Positions 33,183 through 43,700 of a stretch of DNA of 64,000 bases are shown piece by piece; position 1 is the stretch's first letter; each line of letters begins with the position of its first letter. The stretch comes from Leptidea sinapis (lineage: Eukaryota; Arthropoda; Insecta; Lepidoptera; Pieridae), in NCBI RefSeq assembly GCF_905404315.1, contig NC_066310.1, positions 1,922,001 to 1,986,000 on the forward strand, in the 5' to 3' direction. The notes beneath the pieces were generated by a model. It was not told the origin of the DNA. It worked only from the letters and a program-made list of their open reading frames with translations, and did not search any database. Position numbers and translations under genes: made by a program.

Positions 33183-33470
33183 TTTTTTTTTATGGAATAG
33201 GAAGACAAACGAGCGTACGGGTCACCTGTTGTTAAGTGATCACCGCCGCCCACAATCTCTTGCAACACCAGAGGAATCACAGGAGCGTTGCCGGCCTTTA
33301 AGGAAGGTGTACGCGCTTTTTTTGAAGGTACCCATGTCGTATCGTCCCTGAAACACCGCACAAGGAAGCTCATTCCACAGCTTTGTAGTACGTGGAAGAA
33401 AGCTCCTTGAAAACCGCACTGTGGAGGACCGCCACACATCCAGATGGTGAGGATGATATCCTAACTTATA
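33183..33470 (-). repeat. Repeat family B, copy 3
   Basis: A LINE 3' end in minus orientation (VRFSRSFLPRTTKLWNELPC, then poly(A) as the T run at 33181-33190). It is the best-kept short copy. Confidence 0.8.
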
Positions 33471-33549
33471 CTTTAAGTAGCATTATCTTGTAAAGTTTAA
33501 TACTTGTTGATTGGAAACGAATAAATAAAAAAAATATATATGGCCCACA

Positions 33550-34560
33550 GTGCCATTTCGTGTATACAGCAAAACACATGATTCTCTTTCTGAAATGTGG
33601 AAATTTGCTGCCCAAAAAACGATGAAAGATGCTGCCAAAGAAGAGAAGGATGCAGCCATATTACGGGGTGATGTCAGCAACGCGGGTATTCCCATGATAC
33701 CTGTGGAAGCAGATGCTTGTTGGAGCAAGACGTCGTATAAAAGTAATTATTCGGCTCTTTCTGGTGTGGGGGCAATAATTGGCGAACATACAGGTAAAGT
33801 CTTACACGTAGGAGTTCGAAACAAATATTGTGTAATTTGCGCACGTGCTAACGCGAAAAAAGAAGAACTTCGAGCACATAAGTGGACTAAAAATCATACG
33901 GGTTCGTCGACTTCTATGGAACAGGCGATATTAGTAGAAGGTTTTAAGCAGTCGGTGGAAAAAAGAGGTCTGATATATAACACATTGATTACTGATGGGG
34001 ATGCTAGTACTTATTAAAATCTTTTAGACAGTAGGCCATATCCAGATATTCCCGTTCAGAAAATAGAATGCACTAACCATCTCGAATCGAATTATAATGG
34101 CAGGAATTTGCAGCTACAGATTACTTTAAAGATACGTCTGTTCCACTATCTGATCGCAAACTTTTGATGGGAGAGCGTCTGACCAGACTACGAACTGCAA
34201 TACGATCTGCTTTAAAATATAGGAAATAGGAAGTTGGCACTATATCAGATAAAATAAAAAAATTACAAAAGGACATTTTAAATAGTCCACGGCATGTGTT
34301 TGGAGACCACAATCTTTGTATGAGCTACTACTTACTTACAGTAGTAAGCAAGAGCGAAAACAAGAGCCCAATCATGTCTCGACGGCAGCGACTTTGATGT
34401 TAAAGTTGCAAAAGAATGTCTCTCAACTTGCCTTCCACTCAAGAAGACTTTTACACACCTTCACAAATAATCGTGCTGAACAGTTCAACAGTGTCGTGGC
34501 CAAAATGGTAAGTGGCAAAGGAGTAATTTTTTCTCTTAAAGACTTACTATGCGTAGCGTG
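33550..34560 (+). pseudogene. Mutator-like transposase, broken
   Basis: The plus-strand frame 33550-34017 reads PMIPVEADACWSKTSYKSNY, GVGAIIGEHTGKVLHVGVRN, KYCVICARAN, GSSTSMEQAILVEGFKQSVE and LITDGDASTY. After a stop, IPVQKIECTNHLESNYNGR and later NRAEQFNSVVAKMVSGKGVI follow in shifted frames. This is the Mutator-like transposase domain seen in many insect genomes (D in the VDGCW-like and DGD motifs; CxxC in KYCVICAR). The start at 33550 is only the first Met of the open frame; the N-terminus is missing. The copy ends at 34560, where a LINE is inserted. Confidence 0.75.
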
Positions 34561-35540
34561 AAGTTGACGCCGTACGAGAATGTACTCGGTGAGTCGGTGA
34601 GCCTGCTGGGTGAGCGGTTCTGAATCCGAACTGTATGTCGGGTATCAGGTTGAGCTCCGCGATGTAATGATTAAGACGCGCGAGGATTAATCTTTCGTAA
34701 AGTTTCCCGATCGAGTTAATTAAGCTAATAGGCCTATAGCTACTCGGATTAGCTTTAGGTTTATTGGGTTTTTGGATACCGATAACAATGGAATCTTCCA
34801 TTGTTCGGGGAACGCGCTATTAGACAATAGAATATTAAAAATGGTAACCAATAAAGTAATAAGAGTCGAGGGTAGGATTTTAAGAACCCTATTGTTTATA
34901 GTGTGGGGCCCCGGGGCCTTCTTGGAGTGAAGCTCCTTATTGATTAGCTTCACCTCTTCGTAAGAGGTGGGTTTTATTACATCGCCTGAGGGGCTCAGAG
35001 CGGAGCGACGTTCAACTTCACGATCAACTTCGTCAACATGTGTCGGGTCGGCTGCTGCATTTGGAGAGCACTGACTCTCGAGACTATCGGCAAGGCATTC
35101 AGCCTTCTCGTCGTCATCGAGCGCCGGCTGCAGTCCCGGTCTGTCCAAAGGAGGCATGACAGTGGGCGGCTCCTGTTTGAATGCGCGAGGCAGCTTCCAG
35201 AAAGCCACATGTGATGGCTTAAGGTTGCCGAGCAAGCGGTCCCAACGTTCGCCGCGGAGTTCCGCGATACGTTCCCGTACCACCCGCTGTAGGTAGCGGA
35301 GGTGGTGCCTATTCTCGACCGACGGATACCTATCGTAAAGTCTAGTGGCTCTGTGCTTCTGTGTGAGTAAGTTCCTGACCTCTGGAGGCAGGTTTAGGCG
35401 ATGCGGTTGCATCGTCGGAACCAGCCTGGAGCAGGCCTTACTGATAAAAATGTCTGTTTGTTCGCGGTGTGGACTGGGGATGACTACCCGATGAAAGTCG
35501 GTTAAAGTTTGTAAAGATGATTTATTTTGGCGTAACAAAA
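34548..35540 (-). mobile_element. Jockey-type LINE fragment inserted in the Mutator-like gene
   Basis: Minus-strand frames 35538-34720 and 34801-34547 give the linker after the endonuclease (VRERIAELRGERWDRLLGNL, VAFWKLPRAFK) and the RT start (SKKAPGPHTINNRVLKIL, FPEQWK, then SSYRPISLINSIGKLYERLI and IQFGFRTAHP). One frameshift near 34790 separates them. It stops before the catalytic FADD box, so it is truncated at both ends. Its GC content is higher than that of the flanks. Confidence 0.85.
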
Positions 35541-35830
35541 TGTTACCGACGTTGAAAACACTGTATACTGTATACTATAACTGTGTACTTCCCAAGTTGA
35601 TTGATCCCCGTAAAGCACGATCAATGCCATTGCGAGAGATGTTTTTGTAATTTTTTTTCTCAAACTTTATAATGTATTTTTAACTTTATAATATATTTTT
35701 AATTTGTGGACTCTTTTTGAGTGTTATCATTTATAATCACCCCTGATTGCCTGCCTAATAGTGTTCAGACTCTGGTTTAAAATATATATATATATATATT
35801 ATCATATTCAGACTAAATTCAAAATTTTAT
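35541..35830. other. AT-rich spacer with (TA)n
   Basis: No gene. A TA dinucleotide run spans 35782-35799. Confidence 0.5.
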
Positions 35831-35834
35831 TTAA

Positions 35835-35975
35835 TTAACACGGCTTTACTCACGGTTTATCGTTTTGGGTGCCGACTACTTTCGGACCATTTGGAGGTCA
35901 GGGTAATTGTAGTGGGTAAGCAATTTTGTCCCATCTCATACCCAAAGCCGTGTTAAATAAATAAAGTTAAAAATG
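35835..35975. repeat. Hairpin-ended repeat family E, copy 1
   Basis: Perfect 13-bp arms TTAACACGGCTTT (35835-35847) and AAAGCCGTGTTAA (35944-35956), then AATAAAGTT. Core words (CACGGTTTATCG, GACCATTTGGAGG, TCCCATCTCA) and the AATAAAGTTA tail recur at 49145-49340. It is non-coding. Confidence 0.65.
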
Positions 35976-36179
35976 TTTTACAAAAATTTTAATTTTGTAT
36001 CAAAATTGTTTCGTGAACCATAGTTGTACTCCCAACGCACACCAACGTAATTTTGTGTATTGTAAACGAACACTAGCGCTCGGACACTATAAGCGAGCGT
36101 TGACAATTCGTAATAGGACTCTTAACTATGATCGCCTGGTACCAAAAAATTGTATTATGCTTCCTATCTCATTATCTCC

Positions 36180-36420
36180 CATGTTAAATATCATGAATTG
36201 ATGTGACTGCTCTTTTTACTGTCGCTTTTTCGTTTCATCGACTTTCAAATCACAACGATGATAAAGAAGTTTTCACTTCAATAGTATTCATATTTCTGTC
36301 TCATTCTTTGCCGGCTACATCCTACACATTTTTGTATTTGTGTCTCTTACCTGTCGTTTTTTCCGTTGCATCCGGTTTGAAATCACAACGATTCTAAAGA
36401 AGTTTCACTTCAAGAACCTT
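36180..36420. repeat. Two linked copies of an ATCACAACGAT...AAGTTTCACTTCAA repeat
   Basis: TTTCGTTTCATCGACTTTCA at about 36226 is followed by AAAGAAGTTTTCACTTCAA; the pair is repeated at about 36358-36412 and again at 48520-48570. The same AAGTTTCACTTCAA end lies by both 100-bp satellites. It is likely the end of a DNA transposon; the other end is not identified. Confidence 0.5.
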
Positions 36421-36955
36421 TTTCAAACCCAACTCCCAAGCCACAGAAGACATATTATTTAACAGTATGGAAACTACCTACACACGTTCGAAATGACACT
36501 CACACAAATATGCCCATCGACGAGGCCCCTCCCCTAACTAGTAACCACAGTCCCTACTAACGTAACCGGTTTTCGAGGTGTTGCACTTTCCAGTGGCGAC
36601 TAGCGAGTGCCGCGTCAAGACGAGTATCACGTTGTTATTTGTTTCCCTGATCTTTTTAAAAATGCCACCGTATTGTACGGTATACGCTTTTATTAGGCAG
36701 TCCCGTGAACGTAGTGTTTAAATTGTCTTTGGCAGTCCCGCCTCTACGTATTCGGCGGGCATCTGATTAAAGTAGTTTCTTATTTCTATTAAATTAATAT
36801 AACATTATGACTAATTATTTATTAATGCATGATGTGAGATGTCGTTACTCAGTTCGGAATCATGCTTGAAACCTAGCGAGATAAAATTTCTAGTAGGTAT
36901 TTAAAATATATTGTTTGTTAGCTAGGTATCAATCTAATCTATGAATCTAACAGTA

Positions 36956-37424
36956 CACGGACGAGTAAAATAAGAAGGACTCCGTGTCACCTTACATAGC
37001 AGTGAGGCACCAAAACAAGCCGGTAAACGTGTAAATACATAGCCCCACGCATACACTTACACTATTACAATAATACAAGCCGATCGGCTGCTATTATGAG
37101 ATTTGTCATAGTCTGTGACAGATCAGTTTGCGTCGCAATAAAATATTTTAAAATGCCGTCTTGCGTTGTGAAAAAGTGTAAAAACAATACTATAAAAGTA
37201 TTTGTGGATATAGGAGAAAAAATTGTGTATCTGGTATACCCCGTAACCGCACACACACTAGCATAAAGGTGCTTCTTCTAGTTCACAGAGTTGAGACTTG
37301 AGAGTACCCTTGGCCCTTGCTATTTGCTTATTGCTAAGTTGCTAATATCACGGCGCGGATTGCGGAGTCTCGTTAGAGTAAAAGTGTTCTGTGCGCGGAG
37401 TCCTTCTTTTTTTACTAGTCCGTG
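36956..37424 (+). mobile_element. 469-bp terminal-inverted-repeat element with a THAP start
   Basis: The ends CACGGACGAGTAAAATAAGA (36956) and, inverted, CACGGACTAGTAAAAAAAGA (ending 37424) form inverted repeats of about 31 bp; both go on to AGGACTCCG. Between them, at 37153, MPSCVVKKCKNNTIKVFVD is a THAP-type protein start that ends in a stop after 37 codons. Inverted repeats of this size plus a THAP finger recall P-type transposons, but the expected 8-bp target duplication is not exact. It lies just 265 bp upstream of the ALDH16-like start codon. Confidence 0.6.
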
Positions 37425-37689
37425 AACCGTGAGCTATAATTGCTTCATAATAAAGTTTTGAGTTATGTTGCTTATATGTTAAATAAAATCCACACTTTTA
37501 TCTATGTTGTGAGTTGCAAGTACATAAGATATCATTAAGTTCAAAAGGCGAAACGATAAGATTTTATAAATATTCATGTGCCTACCTATTCATAATAATA
37601 AGTTACTTGCTCAATACTGGTATTTTGTCTTCTGTATAGGTTCATAATAATTTTAGATACACGACGTACCTACCTAATAAAACACAAAA

Positions 37690-37752
37690 ATGGAAAACAA
37701 AGAATTGTTACAATTTGATGAAGAAGTAAACCCGGGATATGAGTTAGCTGAA
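37690..37752 (+). CDS. ALDH16-like exon 1
   Basis: 21 codons from ATG (cacaaaaATGG context) to donor gtaagt. It encodes MENKELLQFDEEVNPGYELA plus Glu. It joins exon 2 in phase 0. Confidence 0.65.
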
Positions 37753-40700
37753 GTAAGTTAATATGTACAATATAATAATTATTGAAGCTTACCTGTATTT
37801 GTAATCAGTAATTACCTAGTTAGGCTGCGTACCTACAATAATAATTATTATTGATTTTTGAACTGTATAGTGTATTCCCTGGCCTAAAATAACTAACGAA
37901 ATTAGATACTTTACATATGTACTTCCATTAGCCTATTTTAATTAGGCATGTTAAGTTATGCAGGTAAGTAGCTATTAGTAAGTACCTAAGTAGGTAAATA
38001 CTTACCTTCTTCAATTAGGTATTGTTGGTCTCCCTAATTCCTATCAAAGTTGCTAATCAAACAGTATATTCCAATTTGTGTATTCATATAATTTTTTTTT
38101 GTGTTTAACATATCTATGTAATATACTTACATTTTGTTAGTATGTTGAGGTTACATACACCCTTTAAAGGACATCATCAGATTTAATACATAACCATTGG
38201 TAGTAAGAAGCTACTTCACTGACATGAATATATATGATTATGTTTAGTAGGTACATACTTTTCACAGCTTTATTATCTGTATTTTATTAAAAATAAAAAT
38301 TTATAATTTTCAGAAATATATTCATGAACATGATAAAGAGATAATAATCAGACCTGTAGAAGAAGGTATAAACATGAATATTAGGGATATAAATTTTTAT
38401 AAGAAGGTGTGTCAATTGGAGGTACTTATTAATGAGAACTGTGAATTATTTACACAATTATTAAGCATTGCAGCTATGGTAAAAATACATGAGGCAAGAA
38501 AAATAGATTTCATTTTATTCAGAGATAGATTAATTCAACAATTACTGGTAAAACCATCATCAAATAAAGGTTTGTGCTGTAATTTAGTAGGTAATACTAT
38601 TGCATAAAAATATAAAATTGTTTTTTTTTTTCTTTGTTAGTACAGGCTCATTAGGTAGGTTGGTACCTACCTATTATTAGTTATCTGAGTAACTTGGTAG
38701 TATTTATATTTTCGTTTTATGTTTTTCTTGTGCTTAGTACCTATTCCAGATGTAATTATGATATAACTTAGTTTCCAATTGCTGTTAATTTTAATGATTC
38801 ACTGTGATATGTAACCTCAGATGAATGCTACCTCCTGGCATCATGTCTGGACAATTTTTTTTCAAACAAGCATTTGAGAGAGTTTAGCATGCAGCATATT
38901 TGATGGGCAGAAAATTCCAAGTTAAATTTGGTGTTGTTAGTATCTTAGTTGTATGACCAGCAGTTAAGCTCTGCTTTGCGGTACAAACTACTACGACAGA
39001 TTTAAAGCACGGGCTCTGTCCTTTCCTGTACTCAATAAATACTGTAATAACAGATGTGTGGCTGGAATAGTGTAGATATCAGACCAGTATTGCTATCAAT
39101 AATTCAATGTCAATCTAATAACACTAGGCCTTCACTTCTATTTATAGTATTTCCCTCAACACTCTTCCACTCGCTGGAAATTTGAGAAGAATTCAGTATT
39201 TTGCATTTCCCAACCTCTAGTGAACCAGTTGATGACAACTGTTGGAGAAATGTATGGATTGTATGTCTTGTCTATCAAACACCAGTCATTTTATTCAATG
39301 CCGATCAATATGTCAGTTACTTTTGTCTTCTAAACAAAGTCTTATCTGCATCAAATTCCATCTGCATTTTCTAGTGATTCTGGCAATGTAGGATCATAGC
39401 TCTTTGATGGCATAGCAGTTTTTCTGTGCATATGTGACAATTGACAAGAATTTATTTATAAGTTTCTTTTATGAATGATGCATTTATTTGTTTTTAATTA
39501 CTTATCATTATAATATGTAAGTATTTAAGTTATTAGTCATGACATAGAGCCAAATAATTCTATCACGCTCCTCTCTCTTTTCTCTCTAAAGTTGCCCGCC
39601 CAGTTAATGCAACACCTCCACTCTTTAATTTCGACTCGAGAAATCCTTGAAAATCAGGAGAATTTCATTTCCTACTGACTATAATAAATAATAAAAAATA
39701 ATATTTGCAGTCTAACCTGCTACCAATCATCTTCAGGACACTGTTGGTGCTGCCCTTCATTATGCGCACCAGGGAACTAAATCTTTTGCGCATAGTTGCG
39801 TAAAGACAATGTACTCGCGCTGTCGCGAACATCCCCGATGCACTACGAAACGAGGCGACCCCAGTAGCACCCTGAAGGCATTGTTATAGTTATGATACCT
39901 GCCTTCAATACTTATACTTTCCTCATCACAGACGATAGTCTGATGATAATCTATCAATAACTACATTCAACAGTAAAATGATGATGAATTTATCACTTTT
40001 CTTCAATATCTTCCCTTTCTTGGCGTGCGTCCGTGCAGAATGGGATGTCGCTATGCCAACCTAACTCTCTCTGTTAATGATTATTCTCATATTAAAAAAA
40101 TATTTTATTGACATAAAACCTTTAGTTGCGAATGCAACGGGCAACTACTAGTGTATCATAACATATCTGTTTTACTATCGACGCGATAGCCAATTGGGCC
40201 TTGTATTAGACGAGAGAAAAGTGTTCTTCAGCTACCATCACAAGTTTCCTAAAACCATGGTCATTTTCAACCTTGCCAATCCAAGTTTGAGTCTACATTG
40301 TTTCCATTCGGGTAACATGTAATGCCCGAAGCAACCTCTAAAACCGTATGTTCTTTGCTATATTGATGGAATTCAATAAGGTAGATACAAAAAAAAATGG
40401 TTTTGGAAAGCTAAACTACTGCAGGATATTAAGCATTCAGCCCATCTAATCCTTCCTTTACACTGATCGGCAAGTTGAGGAAAGTGGGTCGGTTCTAAAT
40501 CGGTTCTGCAAATTCTGATAGTTGTCACTTCTTAAATGTATCATTGCATAGAGATGTGGGTTCTTTCAGCGTCTTCTACCGCATTTATTTATTACAGGAA
40601 GTGTTCAGAGGAATTGTTCGCATTGTTACCAGCAGCTAAATTCGACCATCGGATATTACGCCCAAATGTGAAAGTCCACCCTCAACCTGCTGACGTCTGG

Positions 40701-43700
40701 CATTCTAGGCATAGGCTTCGCACAGCCACTTTCACAGCCACGTGGAATGAATTTACTCTGGATGATTTGTGATATGATCGGAGTAGGTTTTTATATAAGT
40801 TTTACCTAAGTCATTTAATATGATGCATTAAGTTAGATGATGGATCACACCCATAAATGTATTCGTGGAAGTTTTAGCCATTTTGTTTTTACTGACCATT
40901 TAATGGCTTTCAGATAGTGGTGTCTATTACGAAAGAACATGGTATCAGGGTTTTGACTTAAAAAGTTCGCCTCTTCGTGTGAATAAAAAGATGCGTCATG
41001 TCGTGTGCTTATTTACGACGCTCAGTCACAAAGTTGGGTAAGAATATTTATCTATAGGATTATTTATTTAGGCTTTAGGTGATTTTATAACTCTAACCCT
41101 AGATCATATTGTCTTATCTAGACAATACAGCTGTGAAATCGTCGAAAAAACTGAAGTTTAGAGTTAACCTCTATTATGAGCAATGCACGCACACTAACAC
41201 AAAGTGTCATACAAATCGCGAGTGTAAGACGTAGCTTGTCACGCACACTAACCTAATATTCCTGGCCTGTTTTTATCGGTTGCCTGGCAGCAAGAGATTC
41301 TATCTAGACGCATAAATTATCTAAGTCTCTAACACAAACCCCCTTATAATGGTCCGCTAACTTTAAACAGCCGCTTAGGAGTGTTTTTTCTCATTCTGAC
41401 TTAGGTCAATAGAAGAAGACAGAGTGAGAATTAGCAATGCTTTAAGTTAGCAGACTATTATGAATAAGGGGGTAAGACACCGCACAACATTAATAAAGCA
41501 CCTGGAAGCCGAGTTTTTAGGGCTCGAATTCATTGGTCACGATAATAATATCAGAAAGCCAATAATAATAATATTGACACACTTTTACACAAATTATCTT
41601 TCCCCAAAACTAGGCATACCCTATACTCTGGGTACAAGACAACGATTTACTTAATACTATTGTATTTACTTACTTAAACACACATAATTCAAAATTCATA
41701 TAAACATCCATGACTCGGAGACAAACATCCATACTTATCATATAAATGATTACACCTACCAGAATTCGAACCCGGGACATCTAGCTTAGTTATCAGGGTC
41801 ACTAACCATTCGGCTAGATTGGTCGTCTTTATATTTTTTATATTTATTAAGCTATGATAAAATATAATCGTCACAAATTGTTGTTTGTTACAATAATTCG
41901 CGACTCGTTGTTATTCGCACTTTCCTATAACAATTTAAGTGATGTCGTTCTTATGAGTAAATCAAGCTGCCCATCAGTTGGTCGCTGGGCAGTACTGGAA
42001 TTATACTAGGTGTCCCACCTATTCTGGGATAGGTGAACTGCTGATCTGCTTCGAGATAAGGATGGTACGGCTGTGCCACTTGTTTTTCCTCGACTTGGCG
42101 GGAAAAAACCGTGCCCCCAGATTATATTTAATAAATTTTTATTGATTGTTTTCAGCCTACCTATACAATTAGAGCCCTTCTGGGATATTGATTATCAATG
42201 TTTCAAAGGTAATTAATTATATATTTTTAATTTTATATAGAACATTGTTTAGTCTCATTTTAAGTGAAATGTAATAAAATTGTTCCCAGTGCCATTTGGA
42301 TGTCTTGGTGTCATAACTGGCCGCTCGGATTTGCACTCCGCCATAGATCTATTCATGGAAACACCTACAAGGGTGAGTACAATCTTTGTGCTGCAAAGCG
42401 CCTATTTCTCCCATGAAACAGTAATGTGTAAACATTACTGTGTTTCGGTATGAAGGGCGCGGAAGCTAGTGAAATTACTGGGCAAATGAGACTTAACATC
42501 GTATGTCTCAAGGTGACGAGCGTAATTGTAGTGCCGCTCAGAATTTTTGGGTTTTTCAAGAATCCTGAGCGGTACAGCTTCGTAATGGGTATGGCGTATC
42601 AATTACCATCAGCTGATCGTCCTGCTCGCCTCGTCCCTTATTTAAAAAAAAAAGCAATAATTGGTGAGTTTAACTGCTACAGTTAATAAATGGCTGAAAT
42701 ATAAATTAACAACGCCATCTCTATACGTACAGTATAACGGGTGAGACATACACTGGCCTGCAAAAGTAAGTACCACACTTTTCAAATTAAATTTTTTTCT
42801 TAACTATAGAAGGTAGCGATTTAAGATTAAAAACGTTTTGTTGCAAATTTTTATAGGCTTTAATTCTTAGAAACTAAAATTATACATTAGTAACATTTTT
42901 AACTTAAAAAAGATAAAACAATGAAAATAGACATTTTTAGTTCAGTGTAAAAAAATTCAACTAAAATGTATTACATGTTATTTAATTTTTAATAACTGGT
43001 ATTGCCTCCTCGAGCTCTGATTACAGCTTCGAGCCGGTTTGGCATACTGAACACTAGGTTTCGGAGCCGATGTTGGGGAATATTCTCCCATTCTTCTACC
43101 AGGGCCTGCTTGGTGGTGGTCTGCGATTTCTGACTAGCCTCCCAAGCTCATCCCAAGCGTGTTCAATCGGGTTGAGATCACGACTTCTTGATGGCCAAGC
43201 CATCACGCTGATACCGACCTCCTGAATATACTCTTGTACGATATGAGCCGTGTGTGGCCGGGCATTATCATGCATCAGCATCGATCCATCACCCATATTT
43301 GCTAAATACGGCCCTGCATACTCATTGAGAATCTCTTGAGCATATCTTTGCCCAGTGAGGGTGCCATTTTCTATGGCTACTAGCTCTGTGCGACCTTCTG
43401 AAGATATGCCAGCCCATACATGTACACTGCCTCCACCGTATTGGACTCTTTCTGAGATGCAGGCTTGAAGGTATCACTCACTCGCTCACCAGGTCGCCTG
43501 TAAACTCTTCGCCTTCCATCAGAAGTGTAAAGGGAGAATCGAGACTCATCTGCAAACAAAATTCTTGACCATTCTTCTTCATCCCACTGCATGTGTTCAC
43601 GGGCGTATCGCAGTCTCGCTACTCGATGCTGTCTCTCGAGTTTTGGGCCACTCGCTGGTCTTCGGGGTTTCAAATTTGCTTGCAGCAAGTCTTCTTCTCA

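Noticed and set aside
38374..38607. Stand-alone 77-residue gene
   Set aside because: It is the unspliced view of exon 2 of the ALDH16-like gene; acceptor, donor and phase support splicing.
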